A stretch of DNA of 64,000 bases, taken from positions 930,001-994,000 of the forward strand of contig NW_004457736.1 in the NCBI RefSeq assembly GCF_000203815.1, in the 5' to 3' direction. Within the stretch, counting starts at the first letter, position 1, and every line of letters starts with the position of its first letter. A program made the position numbers and the translations under genes. This document shows positions 29,669-42,721 of this stretch, one piece after another. The notes below the pieces were generated by a model, which saw only the letters and a list, made by a program, of their open reading frames with translations, was not told where the DNA came from and made no database searches. The stretch comes from Cavenderia fasciculata. Its lineage: Eukaryota; Evosea; Eumycetozoa; Acytosteliales; Cavenderiaceae.

Positions 29669-32600
29669 TGAAGATGTTAAGATTGGGGAAACATTTTGTG
29701 ATGATCCACCACCACCACCAAATGAAGAATGAGAAGAATTTGTATCTGATAATAATTGACCAGAAGTATAAACATCTGAATTGTAAGAACTATTTAAATT
29801 GAGTGGATTTAATTGCCATATACAAATATTCTTATCCCATGATCCTGACCATACTTGTCTATTTAATCTATTATTATTATTTTGTTGTTGATTTTGTTGA
29901 TTATTTTGAATTAGGATAAAACTACTAATAGCATCTTTATGAATGATTCTATTTTCATTTACAAATTGATAATCTTTTATACTCCAAATTTTAATGCTAC
30001 AATCCCAAGAACCAGACCAAACATAATCACCAACTTGAATGAGAGAAAAGATACGACTTTGATGAGCTTGAATGGTATAAATGTGTTGACCAGATTGTGA
30101 TCCCCAAATACGTATCGTTCCATCACTAGAACAAGACCAAACAGTAGAACCATCCACCTCAATCATACAATGAACCGTCTTTTCATGACCTTTGATCATT
30201 TGAGTGACACGTTGAGAATTAATATCGATACGAGCAATATTGTTGGATAGAGCAACCCAAACTTCATTGTCACGTTTGAGCATTGCTTCGACAGGTCCAA
30301 ATTCCAAAGAAATCTTATTTCTATATTTAATCTTTTTCTTTATATCCCAAACATGAATGGCATTGAATAGTGATCCAACCCACATTGTATGACCAACCGA
30401 TGTAAAACAAGTTGGTGAATGTCCAGTAAATTTCTTTACCAATGTAAATGTTTCACTGTTATAAATCGATATGTTATTATCTGCAGATCCACACCAAACT
30501 GTATTCATATATGGATAAAGACAATGAATTCTCTTTTCATGTGCTCGAATAGATGTTAATTTTTCTCCATTTTGTTTCCAAATTGTTATCGATCCATTTC
30601 CACTACCAACCCATATATTATCATTTACTGTAATCATACATTGTACAGATCCATCTTCTTCACCTCCTTGTAATGAATCTTTATATTCATTAAAAAATGG
30701 TTGAACTTGTACTGATGATCTTTTTGGATTATGATAAAATGATAAAGGTGAAGAATTATTATTACCATTATGATTACTATTATTATTATTATTATTCATA
30801 TTATTATTATTATTATTATTATTAATATTTTGATCTTTAAAAAAATTAACTTCTTGACTTTGAGTAATTAATTTAATTGGTTCCAATTCCTTTTCTTCTA
30901 CTATTTTTGATTCATTGCTACTAATACTTTTTCTATGTTGACGAATAGATTTTCTTTTTTCTTTAATATATTCATTTGGATCTACCATTTTGAGGTTTGG
31001 GAACATTTCAGAAACGAGGGCGAGAATTCTTTCTTCGATTTCATGGAATGGTGGTCTTTTGAGTGGATCATTTTGCCAACAATCTTGTACGAGTTGACTG
31101 TAGGCTGGTGGACATGATTCTGGTATTTCTGGACGTTCACCATTAACAACCTTGTCCTCCAACATACTCATAAAGGTTAAATCACCAAAATAATCCTTTT
31201 GAGTAAGTAGTTCCCACAAGATGACACCATAGGCATAAATGTCACTTTGAGTAGTTGCTTCTTGTTTTTCAATGATTTCTGGTGCCAACCAAACAGGATT
31301 TTCTACTCCTCTATTGGTTATGGTATGTTGTAATCCAGATAAACCAAAATCTACAACCTTTGCAATGACTGGTGATGATTCATCAATGGATGCCAAAAGA
31401 ATATTCGGAGTCTTTAGATCCCGATGAATAATGGATGGTGTTGATCCATGAAGAAAAGCCATACCAGATGCAATATCCAAAGCAATCTTTAAACGTAATA
31501 CCCATGATACTGGTTCCTTGCCATGTAAAAACTTGTAAAGATTTCCATGTGGTAAATATTCTGTTACAATACACAGAGGGTCAAGACAAAGACCTTTAAG
31601 TTGAACGATATTTGGATGTTCAATACCACTCATTACCCAACATTCTCTTCTAAATTCGTTGAATGCTTTGGATAGCGAAATGTCATTAATCTCTAGAGTG
31701 ACACCAAGAGTTGGTGCTTCGGCACTGACAGTCTTTAACTTTTTGATAGCAACCACTTGATCTTTCCAACGACCACGATAAACCAATGCAGCTCCACCTT
31801 CACCAATCAATTCGTCCAGCGATAAATGACTATAACTAATTTTCGATCCAGTAAAGTTTGACATGACAAGGTCAGGTACAAGGAGGTCAGTACGAACTTG
31901 GAAACGACCTTGGCATTTGAGATATGGGATACCCTTGACTGCAGCATTTTCACAACTTTCCAAAGAAAATTTAGATGGATGTGCTGCATTGCTCTTGATG
32001 CAATGAATACATGGTACATAGACTGAGCATTCCAAACGGAATGAATCATCCAATAATGATTGAATCGTTTCAATGACATCACGAGACAATTGAGCACTTT
32101 GTTTACCACGAACTGTAAAACACATGAGTTTACGAGATGGAATCATTTCGATAAAGATTTGTTCGTCTTGTCGTTGAAGGAGCATACCATTGCGCCAATA
32201 ACATCTTGCTTCAGTCTTTGCAAAATTTAAAATTCTAACCATCAACCTCGAAAAGAATCCGTTTGGTATAAATTCAAATTCATAATTTCTTCCAAATTGT
32301 TCTTGATGTAGTTTGGGGTTGTAGGCGGTCCATAAACTTGCAAAACTCGCTGGACGTTCGTTTGGCAATAATGATGGGATTAAACTTTGTCCATTCTCGT
32401 CAATCTGTTCCAGAGATGTCTTTTTAAGTGGTCCACCCAAATTGTAGGAGATTTCAAACTTTTCAAGCAACATGATCAAATGTGGATGAAGGTTTTCTGG
32501 GTATTGTGGGGGACGCCAAATTTGCTTTAAACTCTTGTGTGCCAAAATACCATCCTTTGCATAACTATGTTTGGTTGTAATAATAGATGACAACATGACC

Positions 32601-35600
32601 GTTATCCATTGTGGATCGAGAATAACAAATTGTTTCAATCCCAATTCCTTGGAAAAGTAAACAAGTGATCCAAGTTGATTTAAAAACATCGTAGCACGTA
32701 ATAATTCTGCTTCATCTGTAATGGTGCATATAGTACCCATTTGAACAAATTCTTGCCATGGTATAGTTGGTATGATACGTTTTTTTGTTTCTTCTTTGAC
32801 CAAATTTTCCAACAACATGTAGCTACGTGGTAGAGATTCACCCATAGTAGGTTGAGATTGAACAATTTCTTCCAATGTCTCTCGAAGACTTGAAATTCCT
32901 TTACCATTTGTACAACTAACCATTTTGATGGCTCTAATATTTGGGAAGCGAGGAAGATATTTTTCCAACATCTTTTTCTTGACTGCCTTGGCCGATGCCT
33001 TATTACTATCATCCAAATGAGTTCCAACAATAATAATAGGTGCATCTTTGGTTCTAGTTGTAATAGATTGCAGCCAAAACTCTACTCGTGATGCTTCTTC
33101 TTCCAATATAATATTCCAAGCAACAATATAAACTGAACGTTCAGATAAAAAGAATTGATGTGTTGTATAATAAATTTCTTGTCCTGCAAAATCCCATACC
33201 GACAGTGTAATATCTTGTTTCTTTTTGATGGGTCGACCAGAATCCACGTCAATATCATCAAATTGTCCATTAAATACCCAATTGTCAATAACAATACCAT
33301 CGGTCGATATATTTGGTCCTGCCACACTTGGTTTCTTTTTACGATCTCTTAATGTTTTGAGTAATGTTGTTTTACCAACATTTTCTTGTCCAACAATCAT
33401 TAATTTCATACGATAACATTGTTCTTGACCTTTGATCAAATCTTTTAGATAATCCAAAATTGCTTGAAGACCTTGATGTAAGATTTCTGGTGGTGGTGTA
33501 CGTAATGGATTACCATCAAGTTTGAGTTCTGATAAACCAGACAAGAGTCCCATTGTTGGACGTAATTGAGTGATTGCATTTTGTGCCAAGTTGAGTATAG
33601 TTAGATTTGACAATTGACCAATACTTGCTGGTAAAATATCCAACTTGTTTAATCTAAGATTAAGTATACGCAAATTACTTAGATGATTAATATCACTTGG
33701 TAAAGAACCAATTAGATTATTTTCCAAAATCAATTCTTGCAATTGTGACAGTTGAAGAATTTCATTTGGTAAACTTGTAAATTGATTTCCTTCCATTGAT
33801 AGTGTTTTTAATTTCGATAGATTGGCAAATGTCGGAGGTAATAGAGACAATAGGTTATGACCAAGATTAAGATTTTCCAAATGAATCAATTCACCAATTT
33901 CCTCTGGTAAACTGGTAATGTCTGTATGTGAAAGATTCAAACTTGTCAGTGTGGCTTTACTGGCCAGAGGAATCTTGATACTAGCCACTTGACACTTTGA
34001 CATGTCCAATTCAACCAATGTAGTCAAATGATCCAATACATCGGGGACACGATCAAACTTGTTGTTTGGAATCGATAGGACTTGTAATTTGGCAAATTTG
34101 GTCAAAGTCATTGGTAAATCATCAAATTGATTGGATCCAAGATTTAAAACAGTCAAATTTGGTAAACTCTGTGCTAGCAAGGCAACATTGAGTGGTGACA
34201 TTGATACGATTTGATTCTCTTCCAAATTTAATACTTCCAAATTGACCATGGACGAAAAACATCCAATAGGAATAGTATTTAAATTATTCTTTGCCAGCGA
34301 CAGTTGAACAAGATTTGTCATTTTTCTCAATGCAAATTTGCTCTCTGGCAACATGTACAATCTAAGTGATGACAAGTCCAACATTGTCAAATTTAATGTT
34401 GGATCCAAAACGATACGAATTCTTTCTTCCAAATGTTCAACTGCCAACATTGATTTGAAACAATATCGATAAAAATATTCATTCCACATTGCATCTTGAT
34501 AAATTCTATTACATTTTAAATATCCAATTCTCTTGGAGGAAGAGGAAGATAAAGTTGGTGAATTATTATTATTATTATTGTTGTTATCAATTTCTTGAAT
34601 AAATAAAGGATTTAAATATTGTTGTTGATTTTGAGCTACATGACTCCAAAATGATTTTGTATGTTGAAAAATGGATTCACGTTCTTTAAGATTGTTGCAA
34701 AGAAAAGTACCAAATCTACAATTAAAAGTAGAATCTATGAGATCGACAAGATATTGTTCGTTAAATTCAAAAGCTGTTGGAAACTCTTTGTAAATTTGCC
34801 AAACTATAAATATAAATTGCATAAAGATGGGTGAAAAGTTGGGATCTGGTTCAAATGATGCTGGGAATAATAATGAATTGGAACCAGAAGTATTGATTGA
34901 CGTTGAACTTTGTGAATTTGGTATTGAATTGCCACTATTTCCTCCGAGAAGTGCCGATCCCAGATTGGACATGGATGTATTATTTGCTGGTAATGATAGA
35001 GATGATGTATTACGACGAGCAAAGTCATGACCCGAACGACGAGCAAATGCATGACCATAACATAACCATTCCTTTTCGACGAGTGTACGGAAACCTTCAA
35101 TGGTACGATAATGAGAGTCTAGGAGGATTTGAGAGATGGAAGAGAGTTGTGCATCCGAATCTGATTCGTCACGTGATTGAATCAATACTGGTTGGCCCTT
35201 TTCAATCGTCTCTGCAATGGCAATCGATGCTGCAAGAATTGGTTTTAACAGATTGATCCAATTAAATTTAATGGTTTCTGGCCATTTAATCTTGTCTGGG
35301 TTGGTATTGTGTAGATGAAGGATACGATAAAACGAATCACGTATCTTGTCGGGTGAAGACAAGGATAAAAATTCAATCTTGCAATTAACCATAAATAGTG
35401 CGTATGGAGCTTGTGATCCAGTATCATAGACCGACAGTGTACTACATTTCTTAATGTCTACAATTGCTTTTAATAGATCGACATCTTCTTGACATGATTG
35501 TGGCATTTGTGAGGTTGACATGGTTGGTTGTAATCTTGGACTTATTAATGGACCACCTGGATTATTAGAGGAGGAGGACGACGCGCCCGTCGTCAATGAT

Positions 35601-37904
35601 GATGATGTTTGAATGGTAAATGAACCAGATGCACCACTAGTACTACTATTTTTAGTTGGAGATAGTGGGTTGACGGCAGCTGTGATGACCATCGATGTAG
35701 TAGAGGATGCAGAGTTTTGAACTGATGCAGCACCCCCAGAGCCATATCCCTCTGGCGCAGCGGCACGAGTAATACTAGCCTTGTGTGTTGGGTGGACCCA
35801 ACTTAGAACGGGAAAGCGGAATGAACGATAGTAGGCACTAGTCACAACAATATTGTCGCTGATGGCTTTGGGTACGACCGACATCATTGGATAGTGATCA
35901 CACACCTTGAGCAATGAGTTGGCATTGGTCGTACGCCAGTCATCCCAAGACACACCCTGTCGGTTATACTCTGTCAAGAGATGAGTATCGGCAAAATTGT
36001 CGCAAGCAGCGAGCTGTGGATTACCATTGGCAAAGGCAAACATACTCTGTGGAGTAGGCATACGAATACAATCTAGCACCTCTTTAAACTTTAAAAGGTG
36101 TGGTGAATTGGCTGGAAATCCAATCACCTTGCATCTAAAATCTTTACAATAGATCTTGTACGACTCGAATAGAGGACCGGTCCTAATCTGTTTCCATTTT
36201 TGGATCATGTAGATGGGTATCTCGCAATTGTCGTGTGCAACCAACTTGGGATTAGAAATAAACGAAACCGACGATGACGATGAAATGGTACTGGCTTGGC
36301 CAGCCGACGCAGGCGATAATGGCGAAAACAGATTATGTGTCGACAATGAAGTAGGTAGTGATGGTGTCTGATTGGCAGTCGCTGCCTGTTGACTATTCGC
36401 ACTGTACGAACTACCTATTGACGAACTCGACGATGAGGTCGGTGGGTTGAGTGAAGAAATCGACGAATTTACAAATACGATACGATAATTGGTCACCCAC
36501 AACTCTCCCAAACTAGCCACCGTTGGTGGAAAGTTACATTTATCTATACAATAAATATTCTCTGATGAAAATATCGTTTTTTCTCCATTCATTAAATTAA
36601 ATATTCCTCCTTTACTTGGTGGATACTAAAATAGAAAAAATAGAAAGAACAAAAGAGTAAATAAAAGGGATATAGATAAATAAATATTTGTTTTCTTTTT
36701 CTACTTACTAATAAATAAGTTGAAATATTTTGAATAAGATCAATGGCAACTTTTTTACAAAGAGTAGTTTCTTCATTTGAAAGTACACGATTGTTTGAAA
36801 TTAATTGAACAACGCTTTGACCATTGTTGAATTGGTCACCACCATTGTTGTTGGATTGTTGTTGCTGTTGTTGTTGTTTGGGGGATTCGATACGACCAAG
36901 GATAAAGGGTGCAATGATGGAAGAGATAGTGTCGAGAAGGTTTGGATCCTTGGATGTCAGTTTGGAGAGGAAAAGCATAATGTGCTTTAGGATCACTCTG
37001 TTGCGAGGTGGAATGTCATAGAAAATATTCGATTTGCTCTCTAGAGTTGCCGATTTTAAAAAAGTTGTATATAACGAATAGGTGAGTGACGTCTCTGTCA
37101 AACTGTTTTGTAAAAGATAGAGTAAAAAGTTGCACAACAACTTTGGATTCCTACATCCTCCAAGATCAATTCCTTCTCCTGTATTTAATGATCTTAATAA
37201 TTCAAAATATTCATTTTCACTACCATAATATTGAAATGATGATGATATTTCAGATGAATCTAAAGAAAAAGAAAAAAAGAGAAAAAAAGAGAATTAGAAA
37301 CAAATTATTATAATATTATTATTATTAATTTTCTTTACCTTTGTTAATTAAATTAAAATGATGATGATTTTCAAGATAATCCAATATACTGTATAATACG
37401 ATGGGTACATCAATTTGACCATCGACCTCTGTAATACTAATGAATTGTTTCTCTTCGGTTGCCAATTTCATCTCCAACGTTGACATTGAAAACAGTGTCT
37501 TGAATATACCTTCAGGTTTCTTTTTCTGTAGTTTGGCTTGTGCTGGATTCTTTTTTTGTCTCTTTTTAATTGTTAATTCATCCTACACAAATTGAAAATT
37601 AATTAAGTATATTGTGTAGAATTTATATATATATATAATATAGTTTACACACATTATTTTTTACACCATAAGATTGTAAAGAACGATTAATATCGGATAG
37701 TATTTGTACTGGTGCATGAGAGTTCTTTTGAACCATTGAAAGATGAAATTGAGCTGCTTCTTGATCACTACAACTCTTTCCAAACTTGTCTAGCAATAGT
37801 CGTACAACTTCTCCCACTTTGATCGTTGATTCGATACGAACTACTCTCTTTGTTATATGTCCTTCGTTATGAAACTCGATTGATAAATTCAAAATGTCCA
37901 TCAT
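29429..37904 (-). CDS. roco9: Giant Roco-family kinase: ubiquitin-like/FERM-F1, RhoGAP, myotubularin-like, LRR, Roc-COR, kinase, WD40
   Basis: Four exons (37904-37653, 37582-37339, 37259-36709, 36625-29429) join in frame to 2,747 residues. In order: a ubiquitin-like domain (about 1-90); a RhoGAP-like domain (about 140-330); PH-GRAM and myotubularin-like phosphatase region (about 365-1080); some twelve LRRs (1100-1390); Roc GTPase (P-loop GQENVGKT near 1434, DFAGQE, THLD); COR; a TKL-type kinase (GEGGAALVYRG, HRDLKTPNILL, DFGLSG, about 1945-2230); Asn-rich linkers; and six to seven WD40 repeats ending near 2625. The phosphatase loop reads PVLIQSRDESD, lacking the CX5R pair, so it should be inactive. 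The RhoGAP part lacks the usual Gly-x-x-Arg finger. RhoGAP plus myotubularin points to the Dictyostelium Roco9 type; Pats1 is the close alternative. A role in cytoskeletal or cytokinesis signalling is inferred from relatives. Confidence 0.9.
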
Positions 37905-38997
37905 CTTGTTATAGAAGAAATGACACTAGAAGTGTAATAGTAGTATGATTCTATTGTTTGTTTACTATTGAATGTTGTTGATTCTATATATGTCTCTAGA
38001 GTATTATTATTATTGACTCCTCATTAATCTATCTTTTAAGAAGAGGAAGAAAGTGTATGCATACAAAGATAGAAAGAATATTGAGGTATGAAAGTAAGTG
38101 AGTGGGTGAATGGGTGAGTGAGTCTGACGACGACGAGGAGGAGGAGGGATTATAAAGAAGAAGAAGTTGCTAATAACAACAACAACTAGATATCTGTAAA
38201 TAGGTAGAGTACTCTTTTTGTATGGGCTATCTATGTTTGTGTCTGTCTGTGTGAGTGAGTGGGTGGAGTGGCACGCAACAACAATAAGTGAGAAGAGAGG
38301 GAAAATTGCGTTTAAAGTTGTTGTGTATGTTTTTTCAATTTTTTTGAACTTTGAAAGGGGCAACTCGATGAGCAATGGGGCGTCAGTTGTCTGTAGAATT
38401 TGGAACTTTTTCAAAAAAATAATTATTATGTAGCTGCCCGTGCAGGTGTATGTATCACTTCACTATAGTTTGCTAAACTAGGATCTAGTCAGATAGAGAT
38501 ATTTTAGATATATATACAAGATATTCAATTCAAGTCACTTCTTCTTCTTACTATATATAGATTAGATCTGATCTTTAGTTATTAGTGATTGTTTGTTTGT
38601 TTAATTGTTTGTTTGTTGGTTGGTTGTTGTTTGCTGTTGTTGCTGCTGCTGTAAATCTACTAATAATTCGATGACAACAAATGACTGGCTGATGATGGTT
38701 ACTAGTATTATAAATAACGATATATCGTATCTTTTCAACTTTCATTGCCAATCAAATTCAAATTATCGCGATGAATGATGGGAAGAGAGAGAGGTAAGCA
38801 CACTCACACACACACAAGTTCAAAAATCAACATCATCCCATCCATCATCGTATTACTTACACCTCTCCTCTTTCCTACCATCACCCAAAACACACAATTT
38901 CATTGTTTGGGTGTGTGTCATATATATGATGGATGTGTTTTTGGTTGTGATCTGAGGAGAAAAGTATCACATACAAAATTTTGGTTGTTGTCTAGTC

Positions 38998-39032
<35 letters not shown>

Positions 39033-39201
39033 AGTAGTTAGGTAGTAGTAGCTTGGATCCAAGCAAGGCAGTGTGTTTTTAAATTTGTTTGTTTTGTTTA
39101 AGAATTCCCCATCCATACTTTATTATTATTATTATTATTATATGTTGGTTGTAACTATAGAGAGAGATATTATTATTATTATTATTATTATAGAATATAG
39201 G
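37905..39201. promoter_or_regulatory. Intergenic region between divergent genes
   Basis: This 1.3-kb region contains the upstream parts of the Roco gene (minus) and the TM protein gene (plus). It is marked by GTGA/GAGT repeats near 38100-38280, a (TTTG)n-like run near 38595-38640, an (AG)n run at 39001-39028 and ATT repeats near 39120-39190. A 134-codon minus-strand frame at 38010-38414 consists of repeats and homopolymers; I do not accept it as a gene. Confidence 0.45.
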
Positions 39202-39993
39202 ATGATTTGGGATATAGGATTTGGATTATTTGGATTTACATTATTCATGTTTGGACTCTTTTTCTGGGTGTTTTGTACAAGTAGAAATAGAGATGAATAC
39301 TATGACATGTCTGAAACATTTGAGAAAATACCATTTAAAGAAGGTGAATTTGAATCTTATATTAAATCATTTCCAGTATGTAAAAAACAACAAATCAAAA
39401 TACATATTTGATTATTATTTAATAACCATTTCTTTTTCTTTTTAATTGTTTAGAGATTTATATTTTATTTAATTAAAGAAACAATAGTATTTTTTAGAAA
39501 AAGAAGTAAAGAACCATGTACAATTTACATTTATAAAAAGAATGCATCTTTGGATTTACCATTAGAGTTTGAACAAGTGTTGGTCAAGGATTTGGGATAC
39601 TCTGTCAATATTAAAAAAGGGTTGCCTCATGCACCGGCACCCGATTACCATCACCAGGTGGGTAGCAAGACATTCAGGGATCCGTCAGATCCATGGGACG
39701 GTATCATACTCTATGTTATTGACTCGTCGCAGACACGGTCCGACCTAGTTGATACTTCGGCCGACCAAGAAGACGTCAATCGCATCATCTCTACCTACTA
39801 TAACCATCGCGTGGTCTATACCATAGTCACTCGCAACTCTTCCAACGCAGACTATTCAACCGAGCAATCCGAGTTTGAATGGCTAAACGACAATAATATC
39901 CCTCACCTCTTTTTCGAATTTACCAATGGTTGGTTAAATGCCAAAGGCTTATCATCAATGTCTCAATTAAAAGATATTGCAATCAATGTTTAA
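39202..39993 (+). CDS. Single-TM protein, first of a tandem related pair
   Basis: Exons 39202-39375 and 39454-39993 join in phase 0 (GTATGT ... TTTAG) to 237 residues. Residues about 5-26 are a hydrophobic segment (FGLFGFTLFMFGLFFWVF) followed by a basic/acidic cytosolic-looking stretch. The C-terminal domain holds WDGIILYVIDSSQ, DLVDTSADQEDVNRI and YYNHRVVYTIVTRNSS. The gene at 40938 has the same exon plan (TM segment in exon 1) and a matching stretch (KGVIVYGIDLG, NYHVVYAIFSSNN). I do not recognise the domain. The alternating beta/alpha pattern with a conserved ID then HxVVYxI could be a Rossmann-like or TIR-like fold, but that is speculation. Confidence 0.75.
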
Positions 39994-40937
39994 AAACATT
40001 AGAAAAAACAAACTAACAAATCAAACAATCAAACAACAATCAAACAAATCAAAACTTAATAATAATAAAACCAACAATTTGAAATATCAAGATGAAGATG
40101 AAGATGATCGATACATTCTACCTTCATATTCTATATCTTTTACTTTTTTAAACCATATCAAAACTATAATAGGAAAAGGGTAATAATCAAATCAATCACA
40201 TTCACTCGATAGAACCAAATTTGATTGATCACCATCACACATACACACACACACAATGCACATCGTCTCCCATGGTGTTGGTGTGTGGTTTTTTGATAGG
40301 TTTTAATTTTTGTGGTATGGTAGGTTTTTGGTTGGATGGATGTTGTGTTTTGAACCACGACTCCCACACTGCCACCACAACCACCATCAACAAACAAACC
40401 AACCAACAAACCAACAACCAACGATTGTATGTACAAAGGAGGGACACCCACAAAAATTTAAAAGAGAGAGATAGGAAGGGGAATGCCTTTCCTACCAAGT
40501 CAGAGCGACCCTCTCTGTTTTATATATATATATATACTTTTTTAAAACAACATTAAAAATATATAAATATTTATTAAATCAATCAATCAATCGCCTCGCC
40601 AATACGTTGCCTTTAATCTCTCTTTGATAGTTAGTGTTTTGTATTATATTTATAATTACATATGTTTTTAATTCCAATTGATTCATTTCACACCCCCATC
40701 TTCCCCTCTTCCAATTCTATCCAACTGCACACTCACTCACTCCACAACAATCAATTTGTTTTAAATCATTTATTTTAATTATCTCTATAGAGAAATAAAA
40801 TAGTGCAATACAGTCAGTTCATTACAGTATAGTATAGTTCATCAATCAATCAATCATTCAGATAGAATCAACTTGGAAATCAACTTCAATTCAAAAAATC
40901 AGATAGTTTTTTTTTTATTTCCTTCTTCTTCAAAGAC
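39994..40937. other. Intergenic region between the tandem pair
   Basis: The region holds CA-rich (ACACACAC near 40240), CAAACCAACC-type and ATCAATCA repeats. Frames across 40164-40556 are repeat-driven. Just before the next ATG lies a pyrimidine-rich stretch typical of dictyostelid 5' ends. No gene is seen. Confidence 0.4.
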
Positions 40938-41944
40938 ATGGTATCATCAGAAGCAGTGATTGCCATTATTGTATCAATTGTAGTAGTTTTTGCATTGATA
41001 TCATTGGCAGTATTTATATATATATTTGTTTATAAAAAGAGACAAAGAGAAAGTATTTTAAAACATACAAAATTCCCAATTCTGGTAAGTGAAACCAACA
41101 CACAAATAATGTCAGTCTATTCTAAATTATTATTAATTTTACTTTTATTTGATTCTCCTAGGCAAGTCCACAAAATTTACATAGAGAATTAAGTTTTGGA
41201 GGAAGATCACCATTAAAATTAGATATATATATAGTTAGAAAAGAAGGAAATGTAGTACCACAAATAGAGGAATCATTCTCTGGTAAATTAGAGACTCGTG
41301 TAGTATGTGGTTTGCCACCGGTTCCATCACCTCCACCTCCTCCACCACTACATCTACGTTATTTGGAAATGAAAAAGGGGGTGATTGTCTATGGTATCGA
41401 TCTTGGCAACGATGGCAAGATTCCAGATGATGATTTGGTAGAATTTAAATCCATTGTAAAAACCTATCTAAACTATCACGTCGTCTATGCAATCTTTTCT
41501 AGCAACAATGCAAATATTCATCAAGTCATTCATGATGCTAGTAAAGAAGATTTATCTCTACCTCCACCAACACCACTCCCACAATCTACCATTGCTCTTT
41601 CTCAACCACCAATTGATAGTGATGATCATCTTGTTTTAGATATTAATAATGAAAAAGAAAATAATAATAATAATAATAATATAAATAATAATAATATAAA
41701 TAATGACAATGATGAACAAGGTAGTAGTAGTAGTTCTGGTAGTGATGAAGAAGAAAGATTGGGTAATGAACAACCACCAGTTAAAAAGTTGATTAAATAT
41801 ATCGTACCAACCAATGGTAACCAAGTACAATGGGATCAATGTAATCAGTTGGTTGAAGATTTAAAGGTATTGATGGTTAAAAGAAAGGTTAGACATGGAC
41901 AATCAAGTATTGATTTGGTTTCTTCTTCTGGTGGTCAAAGTTAA
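40938..41944 (+). CDS. Single-TM protein, second of a tandem related pair
   Basis: Exons 40938-41084 and 41162-41944 join in phase 0 to 309 residues. Residues 7-33 form a strong Ile/Val TM helix, followed by a basic stop-transfer stretch (YKKRQRES). After a Pro-rich loop (PPVPSPPPPPPL) comes a domain with GVIVYGIDLGNDGK and YHVVYAIFSSNN, related to the upstream neighbour. Unlike that protein it is extended by Pro-, Asn- and Ser/Asp/Glu-rich low-complexity stretches and a C-terminal helical piece (QWDQCNQLVEDLKVLM). Same strand, same exon layout and shared motif suggest an old tandem duplication. The function is unknown. Confidence 0.78.
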
Positions 41945-42052
41945 CTTCTCACCAAAATTATAATATACCAATATAAATATACCAATACTAAATAAAAGTA
42001 AACATTTGAATAATAATATATAACGTTGTTTAATATTCTATTCTATTCCTTT

Positions 42053-42721
42053 TTAAGAATAAGATAATAAATGAATAGTTTCTTTATAATGATTCTTTGC
42101 TTTTTGATTCAATATATTTGAACTTTCAATATCCTTTCCAAGAGTTGAAACTTGTGATTGATAATCTTCAACTTCAATATCATCCACTACTATATTATTA
42201 TTATTATTATTATTTACACTACTATTATTATTTTCTTTTTCATCATCTTCTTCATTAAATTTTAAAAGACGATTATTTCTATTATCTTGTTCGATGATTA
42301 AAGTTTGTAGAGCAAATAGTTTAGAGATACGATCATCAAACTTTTTAATTTCTCTAAATTGTGATGTATTTGTTATGTCTTTTGATAGATGATCGATATC
42401 ACGTTGTAGAGAAGCAAACTTTTCGTGTCTTGCTTTAGACATTTCAGCCTCTATCTCTTTCTCGAGATCCAATTGTTTGTTGATACTGTCTTTGAGTGTA
42501 TTGAGTACTTTGACATTACCAGCAATCGATTCTTTATAGTCTGTTGTAAAGTTGTTGATCTTTTTGCACGAGTCTAGTAGTTGTTTCGATGTACCAAACG
42601 TATCTTCGATTGATTCTTGTAAAGGGTCTTTTGCTCCCTTTATGTCTTTTACCAATCCTCTCTTGAAAAAGTTCTTTGCAAGGAACCCTATAAATCCTTC
42701 TTTTCCTATTATCTTGTTCAT
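42053..42721 (-). CDS. Unknown coiled-coil protein (222 aa)
   Basis: A single uninterrupted frame. Residues about 60-150 have heptad-like Leu/Ile spacing with many Lys/Glu residues (LKDSINKQLDLEKEIEAEM, FASLQRDIDHLSKDI), indicating a coiled coil. An Asn run follows near 165-180. The N-terminus (IIGKEGFIGFLAKNFFKRG) is hydrophobic and basic and may be an amphipathic helix or targeting segment. Its 3' end converges with the TM protein gene at 41944. A tether or complex subunit is plausible, but no family was recognised. Confidence 0.7.
   Translation of the reverse strand: MNKIIGKEGFIGFLAKNFFKRGLVKDIKGAKDPLQESIEDTFGTSKQLLDSCKKINNFTTDYKESIAGNVKVLNTLKDSINKQLDLEKEIEAEMSKARHEKFASLQRDIDHLSKDITNTSQFREIKKFDDRISKLFALQTLIIEQDNRNNRLLKFNEEDDEKENNNSSVNNNNNNNIVVDDIEVEDYQSQVSTLGKDIESSNILNQKAKNHYKETIHLLSYS

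Noticed and set aside
38010-38414. 134-codon minus-strand frame upstream of the Roco gene
   Set aside because: Built on GTGA and GAA repeats and poly-T runs, with no domain and in a promoter-type position.
40164-40556. Overlapping frames on both strands between the tandem TM genes
   Set aside because: CA/GT and CCAA repeats keep several frames open at once; no protein-like composition.
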